Shown: one piece after another, positions 32,197 to 40,358 of the stretch | Position numbering within the stretch: the first letter of the stretch is position 1 | How the letters are laid out: every line of letters starts with the position of its first letter | Position numbers and translations under genes: made by a program | Assembly: GCA_028868975.1 (NCBI GenBank) | Contig: JAGWTM010000007.1 | Span: 1 to 40,358, forward strand | DNA: 40,358 nt | From: Actinomycetales bacterium | GTDB lineage: Bacteria > Actinomycetota > Actinomycetes > Actinomycetales > Microbacteriaceae | Reading direction: 5' to 3' | Notes under the pieces: model-generated | What the model saw: only the letters and a program-made list of their open reading frames with translations | Told to the model about the DNA's origin: nothing | Database searches by the model: none

Positions 32197-33413
32197 TAGT
32201 TGCCTCCGATCAGGCCGAAGTAGCGTGCGGCGGTTTCCATGTCTTTATCACCGCGACCAGACAGGTTGACCAGAATCGAATCTCCTGGTTTGAGAACCTT
32301 GGCCAGTTTCAGTGCGCCGGCTAGTGCGTGCGCGGTTTCGATTGCCGGGATAATTCCCTCGGTTTGGCTCAGCTGACGGAGCGCTTCCATGGCCTCGGCA
32401 TCGCTGATTCCCCAGTACTTGGCTCGGCCCAAATCCTTCAACCAAGCGTGCTCTGGACCGACACCGGGGTAATCGAGGCCGGCCGAGATGCTGTGGCTCT
32501 CGATGGTTTGGCCATCCTCGTCTTGAAGCATGTAGCTCTTGGCGCCGTGCAATACGCCGGGACGACCGTAATTCAGCGTGGCCGCGTGGCGGTTGGTATC
32601 CATGCCATCACCTGCGGCTTCAAAACCGTAAATTTGGACGTCTTCATCGTCCAAGAAGGCGTGGAACAGTCCGATTGCGTTCGAACCCCCGCCAACGCAG
32701 GCGGCCAAAGCGGTAGGCAAAAACCCGAACTCATCCAGCATCTGGGCCCTTGCCTCGGTTCCGATTACCGAGTGGAAGTCTCGAACCATGGTCGGAAACG
32801 GGTGTGGTCCGGCAACCGTTCCAAGCAGGTAGTGGGTGTCGTCGACGTTGGCCACCCAGTCGCGCAGAGCCTCGTTGATGGCGTCTTTCAGCGTGCGACT
32901 GCCGGTTTTGACCGGGATCACTTCGGCGCCCATGAGTCGCATGCGTGCAACGTTCAACGCCTGCCGCTCGGTGTCCACCTCACCCATGTAGACAACGCAT
33001 TCAAGTCCAAACAGCGCGGCAGCTGTCGCCGATGCAACTCCGTGCTGGCCGGCCCCGGTCTCGGCGATGATTCGTTTCTTGCCCATACGCTTGGCGAGTA
33101 GTGCTTGCCCTAGAACATTGTTGATTTTGTGGGAGCCAGTGTGGTTCAGGTCTTCGCGCTTGAGGAAGATACGAACATCGCCGCTTGCCGCGGATCCCGT
33201 AAGTTCACTGAAACGCTTCGCCTCGGTGATGATCGATGGGCGTCCCGTGTAGGTGCGGTGCAGTTCGGCAAGTTCCTCGCGAAATGAAGGATCAGCCTTG
33301 GCTGCTGAATAAACGGCCTCGAGCTGGTCGAGCGCGCCAATGAGGGACTCAGGCACGAAACGACCGCCGAATTCACCGAAATACGGTCCCGATTGCTCTC
33401 TCAGCGATGTCAT
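32196..33413 (-). CDS. trpB: Tryptophan synthase beta chain
   Basis: [31 protein letters not shown] and [10 protein letters not shown] motifs. Confidence 0.98.
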   Translation of the reverse strand: MTSLREQSGPYFGEFGGRFVPESLIGALDQLEAVYSAAKADPSFREELAELHRTYTGRPSIITEAKRFSELTGSAASGDVRIFLKREDLNHTGSHKINNVLGQALLAKRMGKKRIIAETGAGQHGVASATAAALFGLECVVYMGEVDTERQALNVARMRLMGAEVIPVKTGSRTLKDAINEALRDWVANVDDTHYLLGTVAGPHPFPTMVRDFHSVIGTEARAQMLDEFGFLPTALAACVGGGSNAIGLFHAFLDDEDVQIYGFEAAGDGMDTNRHAATLNYGRPGVLHGAKSYMLQDEDGQTIESHSISAGLDYPGVGPEHAWLKDLGRAKYWGISDAEAMEALRQLSQTEGIIPAIETAHALAGALKLAKVLKPGDSILVNLSGRGDKDMETAARYFGLIGGN

Positions 33414-33432
33414 CGTGCTCTCCTCAGGAAAC

Positions 33433-34203
33433 TCAAATGGCTGTGAAGCTTCTCAACAAGGAAGCTGCGTCGTTTGTTACAAGGGCTTCGCCCACCAGAA
33501 CCACGTCGGCTCCCGCAGCTCGGTAGTGGCGAACGTCATCCACGTTCCGAACAGCCGATTCGGCAACGGTAATCACATCCGCTGGAAAAAGATCACGCAG
33601 CGAGCCGAATAGATTGATATCGGTTTCAAACGTTGAGAGATTTCGGGCATTCACCCCGATTAGTCGTGCGCCCGTGTCAATCGCGCGTAGCGCTTCATCT
33701 CGGTCGTGGGTTTCAATAAAGGCCGTCATACCAAGAGCTTCGGTAAAGCTTTTGAGCCTTACGAGCGTTTCCTGATCCAGACCGGCAACAATCAGCAGCA
33801 CAATGTCTGCTCCTGCCGCCCGAGCCTCGAGAATTTGGTACTCATTTGCAATGAAGTCTTTGCGCAAGATTGGAACGGCGACACTAGCCCTAACGGCCCG
33901 CAAATCTTCGAGCGAACCCTTGAACTTGCGACCTTCGGTCAACACCGAAATAGCGGAAGCGCCATTCGCTGCATAGGTAACTGCCAGTGCTGCCGGATCA
34001 GCGATCTCGGCCAAATCGCCCTTTGACGGTGAAGCACGTTTCACCTCCGCGAGCACCTTGATGTGGTCCGCGGGAGCTAGAAACTCGAGTGCGTTGAGCG
34101 CCGGGACGGCCACGGCCGCTTGCTGCTCGAGCTCTACTGTAGGCAAAAGCTCAAGACGAGCCTGCGCGTCAGCAAGCGAACCCGCGTAGAGCGAGTCCAG
34201 CAC
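33433..34203 (-). CDS. trpC: Indole-3-glycerol-phosphate synthase
   Basis: [19 protein letters not shown] and GVNARNL motifs. GTG at 34203 shares its base with the upstream TAG stop; the 40-aa extension in the ORF track is antisense-like noise. Confidence 0.93.
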   Translation of the reverse strand: MLDSLYAGSLADAQARLELLPTVELEQQAAVAVPALNALEFLAPADHIKVLAEVKRASPSKGDLAEIADPAALAVTYAANGASAISVLTEGRKFKGSLEDLRAVRASVAVPILRKDFIANEYQILEARAAGADIVLLIVAGLDQETLVRLKSFTEALGMTAFIETHDRDEALRAIDTGARLIGVNARNLSTFETDINLFGSLRDLFPADVITVAESAVRNVDDVRHYRAAGADVVLVGEALVTNDAASLLRSFTAI

Positions 34204-34424
34204 TACTTCTTGCTCTTGCTTCCGTTGACGCCGTAGCCTAGCTTTGACAAAACCGGTCCAAGCACGAGGCCTACTGCAGCCAAAACAACCGAACCCCAGA
34301 TGAGCGCGTTGTTTGCAAACCACACACCAGCGGTTCCGGTAGCAAATGCGATCATGATGATTGTGACCGAAGTCCAGGCGGCTACTGAGTCGCCGTGTCC
34401 GCCGTCGTTGTGTAGGTCTGACAT
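34203..34424 (-). CDS. HGxxPAAW-family-like small membrane protein
   Basis: MSDLHNDGGHGDSVAAWTSVTIIMIAFATGTAGVWF, two TM helices; ATG at 34424 preferred. Lies in the actinobacterial trp cluster between trpE and trpC. Confidence 0.8.
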   Translation of the reverse strand: MSDLHNDGGHGDSVAAWTSVTIIMIAFATGTAGVWFANNALIWGSVVLAAVGLVLGPVLSKLGYGVNGSKSKK

Positions 34425-34453
34425 GGTTGCCTTTCTAGGGAGCTGGTTTGATT

Positions 34454-35023
34454 TTACCGTTTTTGTCTTTGCGATTCCCACAGACCAATGGTGTCCGGAT
34501 CATTCTGTGTGTTCGAATCATCTTTGGCTGCCGGTGGCCTCACCCGTGGGGTTGACTTGGCCCAAACCTCCGGTTTTGCCGCCCAGACAAGTGCGGCGGC
34601 TGATAGCAATCCCGCTGCGGCAACGAACAGCCAACCATTAACCGTCGAGTCGATGTTGATTCCTGTGACGTCGTGTGCAGCAGCAATGTTGATGAGGTTG
34701 TTTATGCGCCCGTGCACCGCGGAAAGATCCCGGTTGGCGAAGAGCACCGCGGCAGCAGCGATGTTTGCAGTGTTTGTCGCCACGAGCGCGATTGCAAAAC
34801 CTCGCCCCAAACGACCATTCGAGATCAGCGCTAACAAGTATTCGAGTAAAACCAGTACGCCGATAGCCTGAAGAGTTGGATGCGCTACAGCACCACTCAA
34901 GTTATCCAATTGAGTGAATTTTCCGTTTGGATTCATCGAGATGACGTACCAATCGAAGTTTAGAAAAGCCTGCTCGAAGATCAGCAGTAAAGCAACGAGG
35001 GCTCGAAACCTACCTCGACTCAA
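34454..35023 (-). CDS. Trp biosynthesis-associated membrane protein (TrpE-adjacent integral membrane family)
   Basis: 189 aa, several TM segments, immediately downstream of trpE, matching the Trp-operon-associated membrane protein pattern. Confidence 0.8.
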   Translation of the reverse strand: MSRGRFRALVALLLIFEQAFLNFDWYVISMNPNGKFTQLDNLSGAVAHPTLQAIGVLVLLEYLLALISNGRLGRGFAIALVATNTANIAAAAVLFANRDLSAVHGRINNLINIAAAHDVTGINIDSTVNGWLFVAAAGLLSAAALVWAAKPEVWAKSTPRVRPPAAKDDSNTQNDPDTIGLWESQRQKR

Positions 35024-35024
35024 T

Positions 35025-36548
35025 TCAGTTCACCTTCTCTAAGGTGTTGGCGGCGGCAACCGCGCGCATCGACGCCGAGGCCTTACTTATGGTCTCCTCG
35101 TACTCGCTTTCGGGCACACTGTCGAGGACAATTCCGGCGCCGGCCTGGATGTGTGCCACGCCATCGCGAAGATATGCGGTTCGAATTGAAATGGCCAAAT
35201 CGGCGTTTCCCGCGAAGTCAAAGTAGCCCACTACCCCACCGTAGATTCCACGGTTACTAGTCTCCAGCTGATCGATGATCTCCAGCGCCCTCGGCTTTGG
35301 AGCGCCCGAAAGCGTTCCAGCCGGGAACGTTGCAGTGAAGGCGTCGATTGCCGATTGATCAGCTCGCAGTTCGCCCTCTACGGTGCTAACCAGGTGCATG
35401 ATGTGGCTGTATTTATGCACCTGCATGAACTCGGTCACCGCAACGGAGTCACTCTGGCATACCTTCAGAAGATCGTTTCTGGCCAAATCGACGAGCATCA
35501 GATGCTCGGCGCGTTCTTTTGCATCAGCAACCAAAGATTGGGTGAGTTCATCGTCCTGGTCGAGGTTTGAACCGCGGGGCCGCGAACCAGCGATTGGATG
35601 CGTGACGACATGCCCCTGCTTGACCTGGACAAGACTTTCGGGTGAAGCCCCGACAACCGCGTATGCCCCGGTCTCATCCTCAAAATTGAGCAGGTACATG
35701 TAGGGGCTTGGATTTAGGCTGCGAAGGACTCGATAGACATCAAGAGGGCTTGCGCTCAGTTCGACATCGAAACGCTGCGAGAGCACGACCTGAAATACAT
35801 CACCGATTCGAACAAACCCCTTGGCCTGTTCGACTGCCTCGAGAAAATCCACACGCGGAGTTCTTGAGGACTTCTCAAGTTCGGTTGCCAAATTCAGCTT
35901 GGCAAGGAAGACCGGGCTCGGTTGGGCAATTCCGGCCCGCATTTCGTCTAGTCGTGCCAGTGCGGCACGGTAGAGGCTCGGAATGTCTGCGCCATCCTCA
36001 ACGAATATGTTTGCGACCAGAAGCAAACTGTTGGTCTTGTGATCGAGAATCACGAGGTCTTCGAAAAGTGACATGCCCATCAGCGGAGCTGGAAAATCGC
36101 TTGCCGGCGGGTTTGGAAGATTCTCGATTTCCCGAATGACGTCCCAACCCAGAAGCCCCACCAGGCCATTGGTTAGCGGTGGCAGATCGGCATCGTCAGC
36201 TGAGGAGCCAGCGTTCCAAGCTTCGTGAAGCGTTCGCAGCGCCCCGAGAGCCGTTTCAGGGAGGTCACTCGTTCCGTTTGGCAGTGCCGAAGCTCCCTTC
36301 TCCGAGCGCCACAAAGCTTTGCCGTCCAACTGCTTTGACAGGAACCCGCGAGCCGACACGCCGACAAAGCTGTAGCGCGCCCAGACCCCATGCTCTGCCG
36401 ATTCCAAGAGGAACGACCCCGGCTTATCCACGGCAAGTTTTTCAAATACCGATAGCGGAGTTTCGGAACCGCTGAAGAGTTTTTCGATCAACGGAATTAC
36501 GCGTTTCCGGCCAGCTTGCTGGAGGACCTCATCCAGAGTGAGCATCAT
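35025..36548 (-). CDS. trpE: Anthranilate synthase component I
   Basis: VSQRFDVELSASPLDVYRVLRSLNPSPYMYLL, PIAGSRPRG, TFPAGTLSGAPKPRA and GGVVGYFDF motifs. Confidence 0.97.
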   Translation of the reverse strand: MMLTLDEVLQQAGRKRVIPLIEKLFSGSETPLSVFEKLAVDKPGSFLLESAEHGVWARYSFVGVSARGFLSKQLDGKALWRSEKGASALPNGTSDLPETALGALRTLHEAWNAGSSADDADLPPLTNGLVGLLGWDVIREIENLPNPPASDFPAPLMGMSLFEDLVILDHKTNSLLLVANIFVEDGADIPSLYRAALARLDEMRAGIAQPSPVFLAKLNLATELEKSSRTPRVDFLEAVEQAKGFVRIGDVFQVVLSQRFDVELSASPLDVYRVLRSLNPSPYMYLLNFEDETGAYAVVGASPESLVQVKQGHVVTHPIAGSRPRGSNLDQDDELTQSLVADAKERAEHLMLVDLARNDLLKVCQSDSVAVTEFMQVHKYSHIMHLVSTVEGELRADQSAIDAFTATFPAGTLSGAPKPRALEIIDQLETSNRGIYGGVVGYFDFAGNADLAISIRTAYLRDGVAHIQAGAGIVLDSVPESEYEETISKASASMRAVAAANTLEKVN

Positions 36549-36946
36549 TAGTTTTTTGCCTCATTCACTGAAATCTCATCGCCAACCAGGTCCGCCGCGT
36601 CATCATTGATGAACACGGTCGCGGTATCAAAGCAAGACTCACTGCCCGTGTGACAGGCTGGTCCTTTTTCGATGACGTGGATTAGGAGCACGTCGCTATC
36701 GCAATCGAGCTCAATCGTCACCACTTGCTGGGTGTTTCCAGACGACGCGCCTTTGTGCCAAAGTTCCTGTCGAGATCTTGACCAGAAGACCGTCTCGCCA
36801 AGCTCAACTGTCTGGGCAAGTGACTCGGCATTCATCCAAGCCATCATCAGGACGCGTTTTGTGTCGACAGACTGAACAATTGCTGGAATCAGCCCATCCT
36901 CGTTGTATGCAACTGAAGCCAACGCTGCGAAATCGACCGCCATCAC
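36548..36946 (-). CDS. hisI: Phosphoribosyl-AMP cyclohydrolase
   Basis: [35 protein letters not shown] and [10 protein letters not shown] motifs. Confidence 0.96.
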   Translation of the reverse strand: MMAVDFAALASVAYNEDGLIPAIVQSVDTKRVLMMAWMNAESLAQTVELGETVFWSRSRQELWHKGASSGNTQQVVTIELDCDSDVLLIHVIEKGPACHTGSESCFDTATVFINDDAADLVGDEISVNEAKN

Positions 36947-37707
36947 TACCTCGTTTCGAACCCAGCAAGTTTGAGCGCCTGTTTGGCCTCGGAAATTGTC
37001 ACGGAACCTTCATGAAAAATACTGGCCGCAAGAATCGCATCAGCACCTGCTTCAGCCGCTGCGGGAAAGTCTTCGGCTTTGCCGGCGCCGCCGCTGGCGA
37101 TGATCGGAACTGTAGAGATCTCGCGAATCAATCCGAGCAGTTCACTATCGAATCCGGAGCGTGTTCCATCGGCGTCAATCGAATTAACGAGTAGTTCACC
37201 TGCGCCGAGTTCAATACACTGCCGAATCCAGGCAATGGCATCGAGCTCGGTCTCGTTTCGACCACCGTGGGTAGTCACCACGAACCCGCTAGGTAGCCCC
37301 TCTTTTCGCTTCAGGTCGAGCGAAATAACCAAGACCTGATTACCGAACCGGTTGGCAATCTTTGACAACAGTTCTGGGTTTGCAATGCCCGCTGATCCCA
37401 CCGAGACCTTGTCGGCTCCTGCCTCAAGGAGTCGAGCAACATCGTTCACCTCGCGGATTCCTCCGCCGACTGTTAGCGGGATGAAAATCTGTTCAGCCGT
37501 TTTGGTGACGAGTTCAAACATGGTCGACCGATTCTCGACGGTCGCCTTCACATCGAGAAACGTAAGCTCATCGGCACCATCTTCGTAGTAGCGCGAAGCG
37601 AGTTCGATCGGGTCCCCAGCATCACGGAGGTTCAGGAAGTTCACTCCCTTGACCACGCGCCCCTCGGCGACATCTAGGCAGGGAATCACCCGCACGGAGA
37701 GTGACAT
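36946..37707 (-). CDS. hisF: Imidazole glycerol phosphate synthase subunit HisF
   Basis: [27 protein letters not shown] and [11 protein letters not shown] motifs. Confidence 0.97.
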   Translation of the reverse strand: MSLSVRVIPCLDVAEGRVVKGVNFLNLRDAGDPIELASRYYEDGADELTFLDVKATVENRSTMFELVTKTAEQIFIPLTVGGGIREVNDVARLLEAGADKVSVGSAGIANPELLSKIANRFGNQVLVISLDLKRKEGLPSGFVVTTHGGRNETELDAIAWIRQCIELGAGELLVNSIDADGTRSGFDSELLGLIREISTVPIIASGGAGKAEDFPAAAEAGADAILAASIFHEGSVTISEAKQALKLAGFETR

Positions 37708-38546
37708 TAGATTCTCGCGGCGTGTAGAGCGCTTACCAGAATGGCACGCGCACCGAGTTCGTAGAGCTCATCCATTTTGGAGTTGATCTCAGCCGAACGA
37801 ACCAGTGCACGAACGGCAACCCACTCCGGGTCGCGCAGTGGCGAAATCGTTGGTGATTCGATGCCGGGAGTGATTGCAGAGGCCTGCTCTACCAAATTGG
37901 CTGGGCAGTCATAGTCAAGAATCACGTATTCGCGGGCGACCTGTACGCCCTGTAGTCGCCGCAAGAGCTGAGTGTGTTCGGCTTTCGCGTGCGGAGCCAC
38001 GATCAACTGAGCCGAGCTGACCAGCATCACCGGGCCAAAAATCTCGAGTCCCGCCTGTCGCAGAGTGTTTCCGGTTGACACCACGTCGGCTACGGCGTCC
38101 GCTACGCCGAGACGGACCGAGACCTCGACAGCGCCATCCAGCTCGACAAGCTGGCAACTGACTCCGTGCTTGGCTAGGTAGTCCTCAACCAGGTGAGGGT
38201 ATGCGGTCGCGACGCGCTTCCCTGCCAAATCAGAAAGCTCTTTGAATGCACCGATTGGGCCAGCAAATCTGAAAGTCGAACCGCCAAAACCCAAGTCGGC
38301 AACAGAGAGAGCCTGACTTCGCGAATCGAGCAATAGATCGAGACCGGTCAAACCCACATCTAGAGAGCCGTGGCCGACATAGGTCGCGATGTCACGAGGG
38401 CGTAGATAAAAGAACTCAATGCCGTTAGCCTCGTCAACAACGTGGAGGTCTTTCGGATCACGTCGAACAGCGTAACCGGCTTCCTTCAGCATGGTTATCG
38501 CGGTGTCTGACAATATGCCCTTGTTTGGAACGGCGACTCTAAGCAT
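37707..38546 (-). CDS. hisG: ATP phosphoribosyltransferase (long form)
   Basis: [29 protein letters not shown] and a C-terminal regulatory domain. Confidence 0.95.
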   Translation of the reverse strand: MLRVAVPNKGILSDTAITMLKEAGYAVRRDPKDLHVVDEANGIEFFYLRPRDIATYVGHGSLDVGLTGLDLLLDSRSQALSVADLGFGGSTFRFAGPIGAFKELSDLAGKRVATAYPHLVEDYLAKHGVSCQLVELDGAVEVSVRLGVADAVADVVSTGNTLRQAGLEIFGPVMLVSSAQLIVAPHAKAEHTQLLRRLQGVQVAREYVILDYDCPANLVEQASAITPGIESPTISPLRDPEWVAVRALVRSAEINSKMDELYELGARAILVSALHAARI

Positions 38547-38581
38547 GTTTCTCTCTCATTGAGCCCAACTGGCTCGTGGTT

Positions 38582-38845
38582 CTAAAAGTTTTTTTCAAGG
38601 TCTGCGAGGGTGATTCCCTTGGCGGTCATCAGGACCTGCAGATGGTAAATCAGCTGCGAAATCTCTTCCGCGGTGCGCTCGTTGCCTTCGTATTCGGCGG
38701 CCATCCAGACTTCTGCAGCCTCTTCGACAATCTTCTTTCCGATTGTGTGGACCCCTGCGTCAAGCCACTTCACGGTTTCAGAACCGTCCGGACGCGATTG
38801 CGCCTTGTCTCCAATTTCGGCGAGGAGGGCTTCGAAGGATTTCAT
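38582..38845 (-). CDS. hisE: Phosphoribosyl-ATP diphosphatase
   Basis: [20 protein letters not shown] and [13 protein letters not shown] motifs. Confidence 0.95.
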   Translation of the reverse strand: MKSFEALLAEIGDKAQSRPDGSETVKWLDAGVHTIGKKIVEEAAEVWMAAEYEGNERTAEEISQLIYHLQVLMTAKGITLADLEKNF

Positions 38846-38861
38846 GCCTCTAGGTTACCGC

Positions 38862-39533
38862 CTAGTGGAAATGACTGTGTCCTCGCTCCGCAGCGCTTCG
38901 CAGGGCAGCAATCTGGGAGGCTCGATCCGGGTTCTTGAACACAGCGCTGCCGGCTACAAAGGTGTCCGCCCCCAAAGAAGCAACTCGTTCGATGTTATTT
39001 TCGTCGATACCGCCGTCGACCTGCAGCCAAACGGAGAGCTTCTCCTGATCAATCCTGCGCTTGGCACGCGAGACCTTACTAAGCGTCGATTCGATTAGCG
39101 CCTGACCACCGAAACCGGGCTCCACAGTCATAACGAGAAGTTGATCAAACTCGTCCAGAATTTCGAGATAGTCATCCAAATCGGTGCCGGGTTTGAGCGC
39201 AATACCAACGCGCGAGCCTATTGCTCGCAGCTTGCGGGCCAAGGCTACAGGCTGCTCGGTGGCCTCGGCGTGAAAGGTCACGCTGTAAGCGCCGGTTTCT
39301 GCATAGTCCGGGGCCCAGCGATCAACATTCTCAATCATGAGATGGATGTCCAAGGGCACGGGTGCGATCTGCTGCATGCGGGCCACCATAGGCAAACCGA
39401 AAGTCAGATTCGGGACGAAGTGGCCATCCATCACGTCAACATGAATCAGGTCAGCCGACGCGATGCTGTCGAACTCGCGTTGGAAATTCACGAAATCGGC
39501 CGACAAAATGCTTGGGTTGATACGCACTGACAT
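38862..39533 (-). CDS. rpe: Ribulose-phosphate 3-epimerase
   Basis: INPSILSADF, DLIHVDVMDGHFVPNLTFG, MTVEPGFGGQ and VDGGI motifs. Confidence 0.96.
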   Translation of the reverse strand: MSVRINPSILSADFVNFQREFDSIASADLIHVDVMDGHFVPNLTFGLPMVARMQQIAPVPLDIHLMIENVDRWAPDYAETGAYSVTFHAEATEQPVALARKLRAIGSRVGIALKPGTDLDDYLEILDEFDQLLVMTVEPGFGGQALIESTLSKVSRAKRRIDQEKLSVWLQVDGGIDENNIERVASLGADTFVAGSAVFKNPDRASQIAALRSAAERGHSHFH

Positions 39534-39542
39534 GAGAAAACC

Positions 39543-40358
39543 CTACTTCGAGACTTGCCGCCTGCGCAGCAGAGCAATAAACATCGCATCGGTGCCGTGA
39601 ACATGCGGCCAAAGTTGAGTGGTTTTTCGTTGCGAGTTGATCGCGAGCTTCGGATTGATCTCGCGCAAGACCGCATTGGAGTCGAGTAATTCGATTTCTG
39701 GGTGCCGTTTGAGCGCAGTATCGACAATGGCCGTTGTCTCGGCGAGGTGCGGTGAGCAGGTGACGTAGGCAATAAGTCCGCCAACCTTCACGGCTGCCAC
39801 TGCCGAGTCAAGAAGTTCCAGTTGCAGGCGATTCAAATCTGCAATGTCTCTGCTTGATTTGCGCCAACGCGCCTCCGGACGACGCCGCAAGGCACCGAGC
39901 CCTGAACAGGGAGCATCGAGCATGATGCGGTCGTACTGACCGGGCGAATCGTGACCGATTTCTCTCGCGTCACCGGTGCGCACCTGGATTTTTCCGCCCG
40001 ACCTGGTAACCGCACTCAGCGCGTCCTTGACAAGCCGCGTTCGGTGTTCAGAAATTTCGGTGCAAGCGAGTTCTGCCTTCGCTGCAATTGATTCGGCACC
40101 CAGTAGTGCCGCCTTGCCGCCGGGGCCAGCACAGAAGTCAGCCCAGTGCTCCCCCGGTAGCGCATCAACCGCTCGGGTCAAGATGAGTGTGGCTAGTTGC
40201 GAACCTTGATCCTGCACCCTGACTGTTCCGTCCTTCACGGCCTGAATTCGCGCGGGATCACCACTTTCGAGTGCAGCACCGAGCGGACTCGGGTTGGCGG
40301 TTGACATTAGAGGTGCGTCAACATCTGAGACTGTGGCTAATCCAGGCAAGGCCACAAT
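39543..40358 (-). CDS. rsmB: 16S rRNA (cytosine-C5) methyltransferase, RsmB/Fmu family; 5' end beyond the window
   Basis: QDQGSQLATL, DFCAGPGGKAALL, LDAPCSGLGALRRRPEARW and YVTCSPHLAET motifs; frame open to the window edge. Confidence 0.88.
   Translation of the reverse strand: MVALPGLATVSDVDAPLMSTANPSPLGAALESGDPARIQAVKDGTVRVQDQGSQLATLILTRAVDALPGEHWADFCAGPGGKAALLGAESIAAKAELACTEISEHRTRLVKDALSAVTRSGGKIQVRTGDAREIGHDSPGQYDRIMLDAPCSGLGALRRRPEARWRKSSRDIADLNRLQLELLDSAVAAVKVGGLIAYVTCSPHLAETTAIVDTALKRHPEIELLDSNAVLREINPKLAINSQRKTTQLWPHVHGTDAMFIALLRRRQVSK

Noticed and set aside
32328-33101. 257-aa + strand ORF opposite trpB
   Set aside because: Antisense shadow of a confident trpB reading frame; no family features. 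The same applies to other long antisense ORFs (e.g. 4293-4988, 24680-25246, 11992-12483).
34204-34323. 40-aa N-terminal extension of trpC (Cys/Arg rich)
   Set aside because: It overlaps the HGxxPAAW gene in another frame; GTG at 34203 overlaps that gene's stop and gives a normal TrpC length.
36540-36960. Possible trp attenuator, T-box or leader peptide before trpE
   Set aside because: hisI overlaps the trpE start, leaving no leader; no tandem Trp-codon peptide seen.

Overview
The window is a gene-dense core-chromosome segment from a streamlined actinobacterium. Gene order and families suggest a Microbacteriaceae-like or small freshwater lineage, but that placement is inference. I saw no CRISPR array, transposon, prophage or secretion/defence cluster. 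On + are the 3' part of zwf, opcA and pgl. They converge by overlapping stop codons on a long minus-strand block. Ordered right to left (direction of transcription), that block is rsmB-like(partial)-rpe-hisE-hisG-hisF-hisI-trpE-TrpAssocMem-HGxxPAAW-trpC-trpB-trpA-lgt-gltB-gltD-pyk, [tRNA-Leu(CAA) on +], pdtaR, [PaaI-like thioesterase on +], polA-HPr-rpsA-coaE-uvrB-uvrA-uvrC-rapZ-whiA-sodA-gap-pgk-tpiA-secG-rbpA. The protein content is housekeeping. The most interesting unexplained signals are in the short non-coding gaps: (1) a compact element with an 11-bp closing stem and two internal hairpins just before the rapZ Shine-Dalgarno, notable because RapZ is an RNA-binding protein in enterobacteria; (2) a ~20-bp hairpin plus a 14-bp palindrome between gap and pgk, with further hairpins at tpiA|secG and sodA|gap but none strong at pgk|tpiA; (3) two 13-bp direct repeats exactly 31 bp apart upstream of gltBD, partly resembling AmtR sites; (4) apparent absence of yvcK between rapZ and whiA; (5) an HPr gene abutting polA. 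All structure calls were made by eye. No folding, database or comparative search was run.
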